Shown here piece after piece: positions 1 to 11,400 of a stretch of DNA of 64,000 bases. The notes under the pieces were generated by a model. It was not told where the DNA came from. It ran no database searches and worked only from the letters and a program-made list of their open reading frames with translations. The position numbers were made by a program, and so were the translations under genes. How positions within the stretch are numbered: position 1 is the stretch's first letter; every line of letters starts with the position of its first letter. Origin of the DNA: Lingula anatina. Its lineage: Eukaryota > Brachiopoda > Lingulata > Lingulida > Lingulidae. The stretch is taken from assembly GCF_001039355.2 (NCBI RefSeq), contig NW_019774992.1, positions 343,958 through 407,957 of the forward strand, read 5' to 3'.

Positions 1-30
1 ACAGTTTACAGTGATCAATGGAGACATTCA

Positions 31-309
31 CATTAGAAGATCGAGGATCTTCTGATCCACGGAACAAATATGACGGACCCTACTTGAAAGAAGAGCCAAC
101 TAATCCCCTGACGGTCTCCCCGCCTGCACACGAGCCATTAAACGGATTAAATCACGGCTCCGAGGTTTAATTACTAGACCCCTGCAAGGACGGCGCATGT
201 GGAGGACGGGAGACCACCAGAGGATTAGTCGACTCTTCTTGCATGTAGGGTCCGCCATATTTGATCCGTGGATCAGAAGATCCTCGGATCTTTTGATCTG
301 AATGGGGTC
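31..309. mobile_element. Foldback (MITE-like) element
   Basis: Two arms of about 80 bp, at roughly 38-118 and 207-297, are imperfect reverse complements. Both carry the core GGATCTTCTGATCCACGG, then a CAAATATG-GCGGACCCTAC-like stretch and a run around AAGAAGAG. No coding capacity is visible. The outer ends carry CATTCA, like other foldbacks in this window. This is inferred to be a non-autonomous DNA transposon; the exact ends and target duplication are not certain. Confidence 0.75.
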
Positions 310-1251
310 AATGGGAACCGAATTAGAAACCTACCAACACAATTAAATAGCTTCCTGGCCACAGTCCTGGAGACCACCTTCCGCTTCAGGACGAAATCAG
401 CAATGGCCGCCCCCACACACACGGTTACTGTCGTCACAAAAAACGGGACAGCTGACAGGTACCCGATCTAGAACATATATACATGTGTTTTCGATTGAAC
501 ACTGAGATAAATATAATTATTGTGTAATACATTTTTTTAATTAAAATTTAAAAGTTTAATTCATTGTATGGTATTGCTTTTTGTTAAGGATAATGTTAGG
601 TGTATTGCTCTGGTTTCGATTACTTCGTAAATCTATCTTTTGTGTCTGTTTGTTGGTTTGCAAGCGTACACTGGTAATGGAGTTTTTTTTGTATATATTA
701 CTGTATGAATGTTAATGTATGACGGAAGTTTCAAAATACAACAGGTTGCACGAGTAGGCCTTTTTGACCTTATCTTAATGGCACTAACTGCATGAAAATG
801 TTTTAAATAAAAGCTGCGCATTCATGTAAAAATTAAAACTCTGCTGACTTAAATTGCCAAAACCTCCATGCTAACCCCTTATACATGTACTTACACTGTA
901 GATCTAATGATATCAACAAATTTATTGAGTTTCTCATAAATCCATCAGATAAATGCTGCTTATGAGATGATCGAGAACTAAGTTCAAAGAATACAAACCA
1001 CATCAATTGGCATGTGGAAAACGTTGTCCAAATATTCTGAGAAATAATTGGTCACCAGTAGGAGGACCCAGCTTCGGGTAGTTCCGGCAACGAAAACTGC
1101 CCATACAGGAAGTGACGTCAGAATTGACTTCCACGGAATCCCTTTAACCTAAATTGCAATGTACGCATTAATTATTGTAAGATGGCCAAATGTGTAATAA
1201 TTTAACTGATTTTTTTCATTTGTGATTTGATGTAAAGACAGCAAGATCAAG

Positions 1252-1288
<37 letters not shown>

Positions 1289-1300
1289 GACCACAGCCAC
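310..1300. other. Non-coding sequence left of the SLC17 exons
   Basis: AT-rich sequence with no recognisable exon. It should contain later SLC17 exons (transmembrane segments 7-12) if that gene is intact and compact, but I could not find them, so they lie beyond the left edge or are lost. A (GA)n microsatellite at about 1255-1286 lies just past the last recognised exon. Confidence 0.5.
1255..1286. repeat. (GA)n microsatellite
   Basis: About 16 perfect GA units, 15 bases beyond the 3' end of the last recognisable SLC17 exon on the minus strand. Confidence 0.95.
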
Positions 1301-2656
1301 CTTTGCCAGTCCTTTGATAGATTTGGATGTTTGAGTCTTCATTATGTTAGCCGTTCTTTTTCTCTTTTCCTCTTCAAACAACAATCTCTCTTTGTCCCCT
1401 ATTCTATTGGGTGATTTATATGGTGACTGGAACACTAGTAACAGCCAAATGATAAACCAGACACCTCCAATGATGCCTGGAAGACAATGTGTAATTAATG
1501 TGACTGATATCAATTTTATGTAGGAAAAAGCGCCCGCTAGTTCGTTGAAATGTCTTTGGGCCTACCAAAACTTGCCTACCTGCTTGCTTGCATGTGGGCG
1601 CTTTCTGACATGATGAATTATTCGGAAATAAGAACTTTAATTATTTTAATTTGAAAGTTCACTGTGATAATTGTCACTAACATTTAATAAAGCTGTATGA
1701 AGGAATGACCATGAAAATTTTAAAGCTTACGATTTAACACCAACTGTAGCTCAATTTTTATTTTTGAGAAAACTAATCACTACTGACTTTAGAGCACATA
1801 CTGTATATGTAGAATATCCAGTACCATCCTAACTTTACGTTGACCACTCCCGTGACCAACATGGCGATAGCTGGACCGCAATACGCCCCTGGAATATTAA
1901 ATAATTCATTTGTTCGTTAAAATACAGTCTTTTTTAAACGAATGTACTATGGTTTATGACCATTTGAATAACAAAATCAACAGATTTTTTCTTTAACCTT
2001 GTAACCGTGCAACGCCATCTTGCATTTATTCCCCCACTGTCAACGACAGTGTTTTTTTTATACCAAAAAAAAAAATGAAGTTTGATTTAAAAAAAAGCGA
2101 TACTTGTTTTTACTCCATATCACAAATTCTCCACAAGTTTGTTACCTGCATGCTGCTCTAAGTTAACTGCCCATGTCGATAGATTGGGGGTCAGTTTAGG
2201 TGATTCTCACACGCAGTAGTCAGAATACCTTTAACTGCGTTAAGTTGTCACTAAGGCAAAGTGAACCGGTCCAGTTAAACGTAACGCTACAAGTGAACAC
2301 GACCCATGATCATACGTACCAGAGAGGGCTATTAAGGACAGCTTGTTTTTTTCACTTTCCGGTGCCCATTCCGTCCATATCCCTTGCTGTGCAGGGATAG
2401 TGACCCCCTGGGGAATACACACACGTGACACTAGTGAGTGTTTAATGTTGTAGTATTAAAAAGTATGTAATGCAATGCCTTTTACTAGTCCATTTTTGCC
2501 TTTGGAAGACAGTAATCAAGGTAAAGTAATTTTAGTAAATGAAATAACTAAAAGGATACGTAAATATGTAAAGTTCCAACAAGAATATACAAATAAAAAC
2601 ATATAGGATGATTGGTTAATGGATAAATTATATATATTCACATATAGATACGTCAA

Positions 2657-2691
<35 letters not shown>

Positions 2692-4419
2692 ATAGACAGG
2701 TACACTCAAAATGCATAAAAGCTTTCCATCGGTCATGAGTCAGCTTGTAATTGACAAAATCGTAAGAGGACATTACGTGAGTGATATTACATAACTGATA
2801 CCGGCAGGTTTATGTTACATAATTACCGCTATGACAACGAAGGTCAAGGTTATCTAGTCATTGCTTATGATAGATAACGTGATACGGTAATATTATATTA
2901 GTACCGCAAACCACGATGAATGAGCTCAAATGTATATAAATATATGTATGGAAGGTGATTCAAAGCCAAGTGCTTGAAGATAGCATTTTGGCGTAACACG
3001 GCTGCGTGATCACCGCAGAACTTATCTGTCCGTTCACTTCCCTCAGTATATTATGAGTAAAATATTTTCTTTGTAAATACAAGAGTTATGTCTGTTTCAG
3101 CACTGTCTCGAAATATGTTAAACAACAAGTGCGTGTTGGATGAATGATTTCGTGAAACATTTCAGTTGAAAACGTTAACGCAGTTAACTTTGCCCAGCCT
3201 TATATACCGGAGTACATGTATGTGTACTTCCACTAAATCAGCTCCATTAAAAGTATAGTAATAACAATAATGATAATAATGACCAGCATCTTTATTATTT
3301 AATATAATAACAATAATATTTGTCTTAGGGATAACATTTAGAATAATATTTTCATAGGGTACTAGTATACCTGCAACTTACCTCCACGAAACCTTGTAGA
3401 AAGCGGATCACGACGGCATAGCGGTAGTCCTCCGCCTTGATAGCCGACGGAAGACACGCAAAGAGCCCAAAACTGAAGGCACAAGCGAAGCTGAACACTC
3501 TGAAAGAGACGAAAAGACAACTCTTTATGAGCGTCACCTCGTCACTCTCTGGCAGGACGCGCAGGAGAAGAGGTGATATGCGCGCGCGCGTTTGTGTGTT
3601 GTTAAAAGGTAGTGGTTGTTGTTGAAGGCAGTTTTGTGTCTTAGACCCCATTCCCATAGATGAGATTGATCCAACTAGATCGACCAAACTACCTGGGGGT
3701 TCACGCTAAATAGCTGTCAGCCGAGCGGGCACGAAAGTTAATTACCCCCTTGCAGCTTGTTTAAGCCGGATTATCTGACAGTATTCTAGTGAGACTCCCC
3801 ACGGGGATAGATCGATCTTAAATCTATGGGAATGCGCCCTTATTGTCTCGTCTGTAGCAATATGTTTTGAGGAATGGAGAAGTGCTTTGGGCCTCCCTCC
3901 TTACAATAAGGTAATTATGATGTATGTTAGGTAACCTCCCCCCTCAACACACAAAGGCACATGCACCTGTACTTTCTCGCAGGCATACACACGCACGCGC
4001 AAACACAAACATTTCATAATTCAAAGAAACAGAGTTAAGTCTTTTACGCTCAATATGGAGCCTAAATAATAATTATATTGCAAAATAGTCACTGTTAGTT
4101 CTTTAACATTCCGGGCGAAAGAAGGCACGTGCTTGAGGGGAATAAGTAGAAAGGCGAATGAGAAGACAAAGAAGAAGAAAAAGAAGATACGAATCTGTGT
4201 GAATGCACTGACACTCTGAATGTCAAGACGTTAATAGTAACGCTGTGCTACTCACAAATGCGCCGGCAGAGCGGCGGAGAGCACTCCCCCTGGAATCTGT
4301 GTGATGATATAGCCTATACCGTACGCACTGAACACCCAGCCCACCTCAGACGTCGTCCAGTCCAAGTGGAAAGAATGGTTATCGCTGTGCTGGAGTAATA
4401 ATAATAATAATAATAATAA

Positions 4420-4450
<31 letters not shown>

Positions 4451-4752
4451 AAGAACATCAGCAACAACAATAATTATAATTATAATAAAAACAACGACAA
4501 CAGCAACAACAACAATAACAACAACAATAATAATAATAATAATAATAATAAACAGGAAATAATGAAAATAATAGTTGTCATTGAGATGGTGACCATTATT
4601 TAACTTGTCCATTTATTATCGAGCTAACTTGTCATCTATGATCTATTGTTGTCACTTGTCAGTTTATGATTTTTATAAAGGTTGATTATTTCAAAGTAAA
4701 TGTATCATGTGACCATCAGGGATGTCACATTACGCTGGTGACAAAGATAAAA

Positions 4753-4787
<35 letters not shown>

Positions 4788-5075
4788 ATACCGACCCTAC
4801 ATTCAGCTGCTGTTCAGAAAGGACAGGTTCCGTTAAGAGTAAAAATAAGGTTGGGTCAAGAACTGAGGAAGGAGGGAAGGTGGGAGGAGGAGGCAGGGTG
4901 AACTCACCGGTGTGTGGTGGTGCGAGTCATTTCCACTTGCATGACTCTGGACGAGGTTCGTCAGAGAAACCGAGAGGGCGCTTCGTAACCCAAACAAAAG
5001 ACACAAGCCGAAGAAACTGAGGAGAGAAACAACATATCTCCTTTGGACAAAACCGCACCACGCCATCTTGCACAC
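1301..5075 (-). CDS. SLC17-family anion transporter (sialin/VGLUT-like), partial
   Basis: Minus-strand exons at 4908-5075, 4256-4389, 3382-3499, 2320-2407, 1839-1888 and about 1301-1476. The start ATG is taken at 5075. Exon 1 gives a first membrane helix after a short Arg-rich N-terminus (RRYVVSLLSFFGLCL). Exon 2 has GYIITQIPGGVLSA, typical of SLC17 helix 2. Exon 3 ends in RFLQGFVE and exon 4 opens GVTIPAQQGIW, together the R..QG..EG signature of the family. Exon 5 gives GPAIAMLVTGVV, and the last exon GGVWFIIWLLLVFQSP plus the central loop. Junction phases agree from exon 3 to exon 5. A short exon for the W..VFY segment between 1838 and 1477 was not found. The C-terminal six helices are absent from the window. 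Family members are 12-helix MFS carriers of organic anions, phosphate, sialic acid or glutamate; the substrate here cannot be told. It runs off the left edge or is a truncated copy. Confidence 0.8.
2654..2693. repeat. (AAAT)n microsatellite
   Basis: About ten units of a TAAA/AAAT tetranucleotide inside an SLC17 intron. The same unit recurs at 4747-4790, 37271-37312, 55192-55249 and 58536-58583. Confidence 0.95.
3646..3842. mobile_element. Foldback element, CCATTCCCA-ended family, copy 1
   Basis: The ends CCCCATTCCCATAGAT (left) and ATCTATGGGAATGCGCCCT (right) are inverted. Internal landmarks are CTGGGGGTTCACGCTAAA, a CTGTCAGCCGA tract, AATTACCCCCTTGCAGCT and ACTCCCC.CGGGGATAGAT. A close copy is at 37708-37922 and a diverged relative at 9060-9251. 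TTA flanks both sides, compatible with a 3-bp target duplication. Non-autonomous; it lies in an SLC17 intron. Confidence 0.8.
4396..4551. repeat. AAT/AAG compound microsatellites
   Basis: (AAT)n then (AAG)n at 4396-4455, starting a few bases upstream of SLC17 exon 2, with a further (AAT)n at about 4525-4551. The acceptor of exon 2 is therefore preceded, on its own strand, by a run of TTA/CTT repeats that serves as the pyrimidine tract. Confidence 0.9.
4747..4790. repeat. (AAAT)n microsatellite
   Basis: About eleven units in the first SLC17 intron. Confidence 0.95.
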
Positions 5076-8000
5076 CCTGTTACTTCCGAGTTCGAGATTT
5101 TAGTCCACCCTCTCACGACTCTCCCCTTCAATTGTTTCCCTTTCATCACGCTCTCTAGTGGAGCGGGCGATATCTCAACCGATATGATTAGATTAGTTAA
5201 AAATAACACTAGTGTGAGTGCTTCGAGGCGCCGAATTAATATTTCACAACAGTAAACGTTTCTAAATGATGCATGTTAATCTAAATGGTATATTGGAAAG
5301 TAAATGTTAACGACTTGTAAGTGATTTGTAATTTTTTTAGGGTAATATTTCATATTTGCCTTGAATAGTAGATGTACACAGGAAGTTTTAAGCCCCTCTA
5401 TTTGGCTTATCTGACAATATGACTGACACGATATTCGATATCACACCAAACAGGTCACGAATTAACGCATCATTGTTATTGTATTCATCATTAACGCACC
5501 CTATACAGAACCACATACATTGTACGTGTAATATTTTTCATTGAGTATTTTTTGACAAAGATCTCTTCCGTTATCTATTGTTACATCTTATAAAGCCTTC
5601 AGGCATCTAGTTAAGTGTATATTATGCATGTGGTGGTAAGGGGATGTCTTTAGGTGACGTCACAGTTACGTCATTTATGTGACGCCATTGGTTATATCAC
5701 CTATCTATGACATAATCAGGTTTAACAGCTTTATCTACCAGTGATTTGTTGTACCTCGACCATCTCCACCCGCGCTGCTGAAGCCCACTTACAGGATAAT
5801 TTCAAAAGAATCGGAGAATTTTATCTTTCAACAGCTGTGAAAATAAACGGACACTTTTTCACATACATGTACATGTATGCCGTCTCCTCACAGTCAGACT
5901 TAATCTGTGAACGGGGTTGTGATGGATGTAACATATCCATTATCCCGAGGTGGCGCCATCTGACTAAATGGGCACATTATTCTTCATATATCTATATCAA
6001 CTCCCAATACATCTAACGACCGCGGCCAGAATAGCAACACGTTCTACAGTTGTAGTAGCTATGATGTGACCCGGAATCCATTGAAATGAAGTGGCATTTG
6101 CAAAAAGTATCAACTACTTCACGAGGAGCTAGTTTATGAATGACCAATGGTATTATGACTTCAAAATACACTTTGTTTGAAAAATCCCCATAATGCTTAT
6201 TTTTGCCACCCATGACATTTTTATAAAACTTAACATATACCTTTAAATGATTTAACCCCTTAAATATTATTTTTGGAACGTACATTGGAGTTTTTAGGAA
6301 AACGGTCGCTGTTATAAAGACTGGTCAGTCACTTTAAGCTAAAACCAACTTTTATAAATTTTATCAAAGGTCGAATCAAAGTGCAGAAAGGGATAGATGA
6401 ATGATTCGTGAGTACAAACAAATTGCTTATTTTCCCGGGAAAATTCATTTTGGTGGGTAAATCTCATGGAGTGTAACTTAAATCAATAAATGTGTTTGAT
6501 AGATTTATGAAATAGCATTCAAAAGTAATTGACTGCGAAGGCATGTCACGGAATATCAAAATATCAGCGTACCGAATAGGGTCGAACATGTGAAATATAG
6601 AGAAATTATAATAAACGAGCCTACGTCGAGATCGTTTATCAACATGGGGTCGTAAAGTATAAATTTACCCTGAAAAAACCTTAACCAAGCTGGTGCTTTC
6701 GTGCACGTCGGCAATCACCTACAAACGAAGTACATAAATTATTCAGCCTTTCAACTTGCAAAAGTGTGAAGTTAAATTATATAGACTTCCGCAATGGTTC
6801 TCGCTATTTTTCCACGCATCACTTTTGTTGTAGAAAAGTATCGATCAGACCTCGCTGTGAATTGAGGATGGCATTAGATGATGATTTTAGCGATAATTTC
6901 CCTGTGGTAGAGTAATTAGTCACAGTGCACGCGTCACCCAGGGACCCGCCGCATTAAATCTCTTGAAGCGCTCCAGCACGAGAGAACAAACGACTCGTTA
7001 CGGGGCGGTATGCAAAGACTTAACAAGCGCTCTGAGCGTTGAAAATCAAACGAACTACATCAAAGTAAAACGTGTGTGAAGGGTTTCATCTGGTACTTAA
7101 AATGTGTGATCTGCCTGGCTGCTTTCATCATTTTGTACACGTTTCTTCCTCTATTTTTATTTCCTTGATGGCATTTCTTTTTTACTTTTCGGCCCGCTGT
7201 CAAACTGTCGCACTTGCAGAATTACTACAACAATCCTTAAAATATATTTTTTACACAAATGACCCTTCCCGTCCCCATGGAAATCCTTACTCTTACTCGG
7301 CCTCTGTGATTATCTTGTTCAGACGTACCCGATAACATACTAAAGGAAAGTGACACTGATTGTTCTGAAAGCTATTTCCAACACCGCCACGCGCCAGCTT
7401 TCTGCTTTCAATTCAAAGAAATTATTCTTGAATTATTTTCATTTTGTGAAAAAAATGTGAGTAACCACGTTAAAACGAAACATATTTATCTTCTGACCTG
7501 ATTACGAAATTATTTCAGTTTAACACTTTGTCTGTCTGTGTTGGCAGTGGGTCCTTTCGTCCTATTGTTTAAACTACGAGTACATGTAGGACCCACTAAA
7601 CATGGTTGCTTTGCGGTTCCTAGGTTGAAATTAAGTCCTCATGTGCTATTTGAAAGAAAAATTAAATTGACAAGAAATACACGATTTCATAACATTCAAA
7701 TAAGAGGCTAGTCGCAAACATTACAATGTATGTACTCCCATGGGCATAGATAAAGGACAGAGGGTCATATTTAGTTTGTGATATCACTTGTTGGCCAAAG
7801 ATCGTGGAGGAAAAGCGGGCTTTAAGATAAGATACATATTCTGGTGTGTATAATGACATATATTCAACGTAGTGCCCGGCAAAGAGGGAATTCACTTCTA
7901 AAGCACAGCTCGGGTTAGGCTGCAAGGGTACCTTTAGTCTGTTTTGTAGCCTCGCTACATGTACCTTAGAATGGACACTGTGTTTGTATAGATTTATGGC

Positions 8001-8404
8001 GCATAGGTGACTGTCTGGAATCCAATCTTTTGAACGGTCTATGGCATGGATGTGAACACAAACATTTCATACCCCTTATTAAGACACATGGCGGTTTAGT
8101 GGAGATATTTGTGAGGTGGACCAGGCAAAGTGTGAATATCAAAGGTTGTCAAAATATTTGGTGGCGGTGTTCGAACGTGAGTTTTGATACTTCTCTCCAA
8201 TTATTGATTGCAAAATTGACGAATTATGACTTCGGTACTTTTTTCTCACAAATCATCAAGTAGGTACTTTTATGACCGCTGTTCTTGTTCGATGTCTTCA
8301 CCATTCTAGTGTTATTATTTTTTAAAACAAACTGACAAAATGAAATTTTAAAATGATGTTCATTTGCACGTTTTATCTTAAAGTTATTTTTGTCTTTTGT
8401 GCAG
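5076..8404. other. Divergent intergenic region between SLC17 and SLC13
   Basis: About 3.3 kb between two head-to-head genes, so both promoters are expected here. It is AT-rich with several TACATGTA-type palindromes (for example near 5865 and 7580) and a GACGTCA element at about 5656. I recognise no conserved protein, RNA gene or clear TATA box. The open frames of 60-90 codons have no family motif and look like chance. Confidence 0.6.
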
Positions 8405-8424
8405 ATTCCACGAACCAGATTGCA
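8405..8424 (+). other. Possible 5' UTR end of SLC13
   Basis: A pyrimidine tract and CAG at 8402-8404 look like a splice acceptor 20 bases before the ATG at 8425. The start codon is therefore probably in the second transcribed exon, with a 5' UTR exon further upstream. Confidence 0.4.
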
Positions 8425-11400
8425 ATGTGTAAGCAGATCCATGGCTGGTGGAGACTTGGTCTCATCTTGGGAACACCGATATTAGCACTGCCGCTCCCTC
8501 TTGTGTTACAATCTCCAGTAAGTAACTGCATGCTAATGGAGCGGTTATGTGAGTGTTTAAGCTTGGGACTTATGGAGGAATTCTTACCTTTCAATTACGC
8601 TTATCACCATTAGTTACATTAAGGGGAGTAGTAGTAAAACGGATAAAATAATGCCCTGTTCTTATATATATATTTTAAAAAATAAAACATACTTCCCAAA
8701 GGCCCATTAAATACAAATATTAAGTACAGTGTCCAACGGAAGTAGCGCCAATTATGGGGAAAATACTGTTTTAGGTTTGGAGGTTTTCTCTATAACCAAG
8801 ACAGCTATTCAAGTGATTCAAACGACACCAAAGAGCTGGGTGAAAGCACTACAGAAGAGTACCAGGGAATTGTCTTAAACTATATCCTTTCGATTTTATC
8901 GTCTTATAGGTTAAATGGCCACATATTCCAATGGATTATTCACTTAAAGAGACGATAATTTTCAAACAAACAATTTCGTAAAAAATCCCTTCCTGACATT
9001 CATCTGCAGTCCACATTCCCCACAACAATTACTGTAATTTTTGTAACGATCAATTGCTTAGGGACCATTCTCACAGATATCTCCCTGCTTAAATATCTGT
9101 CACGCCTAGTAAAGCTATTAGGGGTAATTATCTTTACTCCCTAGCTGATTCGGTAAGCGTGACAGACAGTTTAGTTGATAGCAATTTAGAGAGACTCCCC
9201 AGGGAGTTAGACATATACAGATGGATCGATCTAGGCATTGGAACCCAGTCTTTGATAGGGAAATATACTTGAAACCACGTGTTAATTAAAAAAAAAGATT
9301 AAAAAAGATTAATCTTTTCATATCTATCGAAGAATGAACTAGTTTTCCCCACCCGCCGCGTATTTTCTCTTTCAAAAATTTCTTCCTTTCCTCATGAAAT
9401 ATACTTTTAAAGATGCATAAAAGTCAATTTTTGTCACAAAAACCAACCAAATGCCAGCATATAGTTTCAAGTAGTATAACTAAGAGAATTACCAAAAGGC
9501 ATTGTTTAATTTTACCCGAAAATGATGTTTGAACAGATATTTCTGCTGGCATTCTAAGCTGTATGTCAATGGGGCAGGAAAGTAGGTAACGGAAGTAGGT
9601 TAAATTTACAACCATAAATTTAAAGAAAGGGGCAGTCTAAAAGTCTTTTATGGCTGATCGAGTGATCTATTCAGTTTATCCCTTGGCATGTCCAATTTAT
9701 TTGAGTAATATAAGAATCTAGTAGAAGTAGTTTACATGTGTTACTGGGAATCCACACTCCACCGATGCTCGGTTCGTATGTACCTTTAACACGAACTTTT
9801 CTCTTTTGCGACTTCTCCACTGCGTAGCTGATGTACGATTTATGACTAATTTTTGCTCCTACCCCTCATGGTAACGGCCCTTATACCCCCTTTACACTGG
9901 ACGGCGTTCTTTCTGCGTCCTTTCTGCGACCATGAAATTTGGCATCGCTGTGGTCTTAATATAATAAGGAGGTACGAGCATTGATTTTGTATCAGAATGA
10001 ATGCTCAATGATCAGCCAGTTGTCGGGATGTAAAATATTATAATTTTTTAACTCTAAAATGGGGCCGTACTGCTGGACGCAGAAAGGACGCCGTCCAGTG
10101 TAAAGGGGGCTTTACCAATTGATGCAGGCGTGGCATTAGTTACCCTTTACCAGGGCCACAGATCAGGCCTGTAGCTAGTAATTTCAGAAGGGGGGGTTCT
10201 TTTTCTGAAAAAGTGGACCTTTTCCCAAACAAACTTTATGTACCTAGATCAAATTTTACCCAGAGTGGACTTTTTCCCAGCAAAAGGGGTGGTTCTTTCG
10301 AACCCCCCCCCCCCCCGAACCCCCCCCTGGCTACGTGCCTGCAGATTGACATTTCACAGGATATTCGCAGATAGATAAATAGACAGTCATTTTACTATGT
10401 CTGATATCTACTCTGGCTTTTCCCATTTTTCCCTATGTAATCTGCCACTCTGGTAGAGGGTATGGCTTAGTCATCAGTCTGACGGGGGCGCGTGCCGGTT
10501 GAACAAGTCATCAAAAGCAGACCCGTAGCCAGGGGGGTTTCGGGGGGTTCGAAAGAACTGCCCCTTTTGCTGGGAAAATGTCCACTCTGGGTACAATTTG
10601 ATCTAGGTACATAAAGTCTTTATGGGAAAAGGTCCACTTTTTCAGAAAAAGAACCCCCCTTTTGAAATTGCTGGCTACGGGCCTGAAAAGGCACAGTTCT
10701 CGGTGCAAGCTAAAAAAATTATTACATCTAATGTTAGTTTTTGCTACAAGTTGCTACAAGTCAGAACAATGCGATATACAGATACAGTTGTGAGTGGGCA
10801 CCTGTATTGCACGATGTGAAAAAATTAGAACTGAAAGAAAATTGCAGATACGGTAATACTAATAATTACTACGGATGCAATACATAATTGAAATGACAGT
10901 GTCATAAATTTGTACTATAATTATCCTAAATGTAGCTGTGTTATTGCAATTACCCACTGAAAAAACGTTTGATCAATAAATGATTAAATTTACCCAAATC
11001 GATGAAATATGCGAGAGGTGTATTTATGAACTGCTCGCGGCTACAGCTGGCAGGATGAAAGCCGAAGTTTGTCCGTTTCTAGTCTGGAAAGATGATTTCC
11101 ATGGCAGACAACACCCGAAGGGAATATTTATATGAAACTGCGACATTTTTGACATGATTTTCAACCCTTATGGTAATCATCTTTGTTGAGAACAGTGTCG
11201 TTGACTGACTAAAGGACTAAAGATGGACATAAACGCGTTTATATACCTTCTGAATGGAACAAATATAGCTGATATCTCTGACTTGGACATAAACACGTTA
11301 ATATACCTTCTGAATGGAACAAATATATCAGCTGACAAATGCAGCAGAATCGAAACACAATTACCATTCTGTGCTTTTATCGAAAGTGTCACTTACCGTA

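Noticed and set aside
4252-4612. Long hydrophobic open frames across the AAT/AAG tracts
   Set aside because: They are translations of trinucleotide microsatellites; only 4256-4389 is a genuine SLC17 exon.
7072-7335. 87-codon open frame upstream of SLC13
   Set aside because: No family motif, and no good splice or start context tying it to SLC13.
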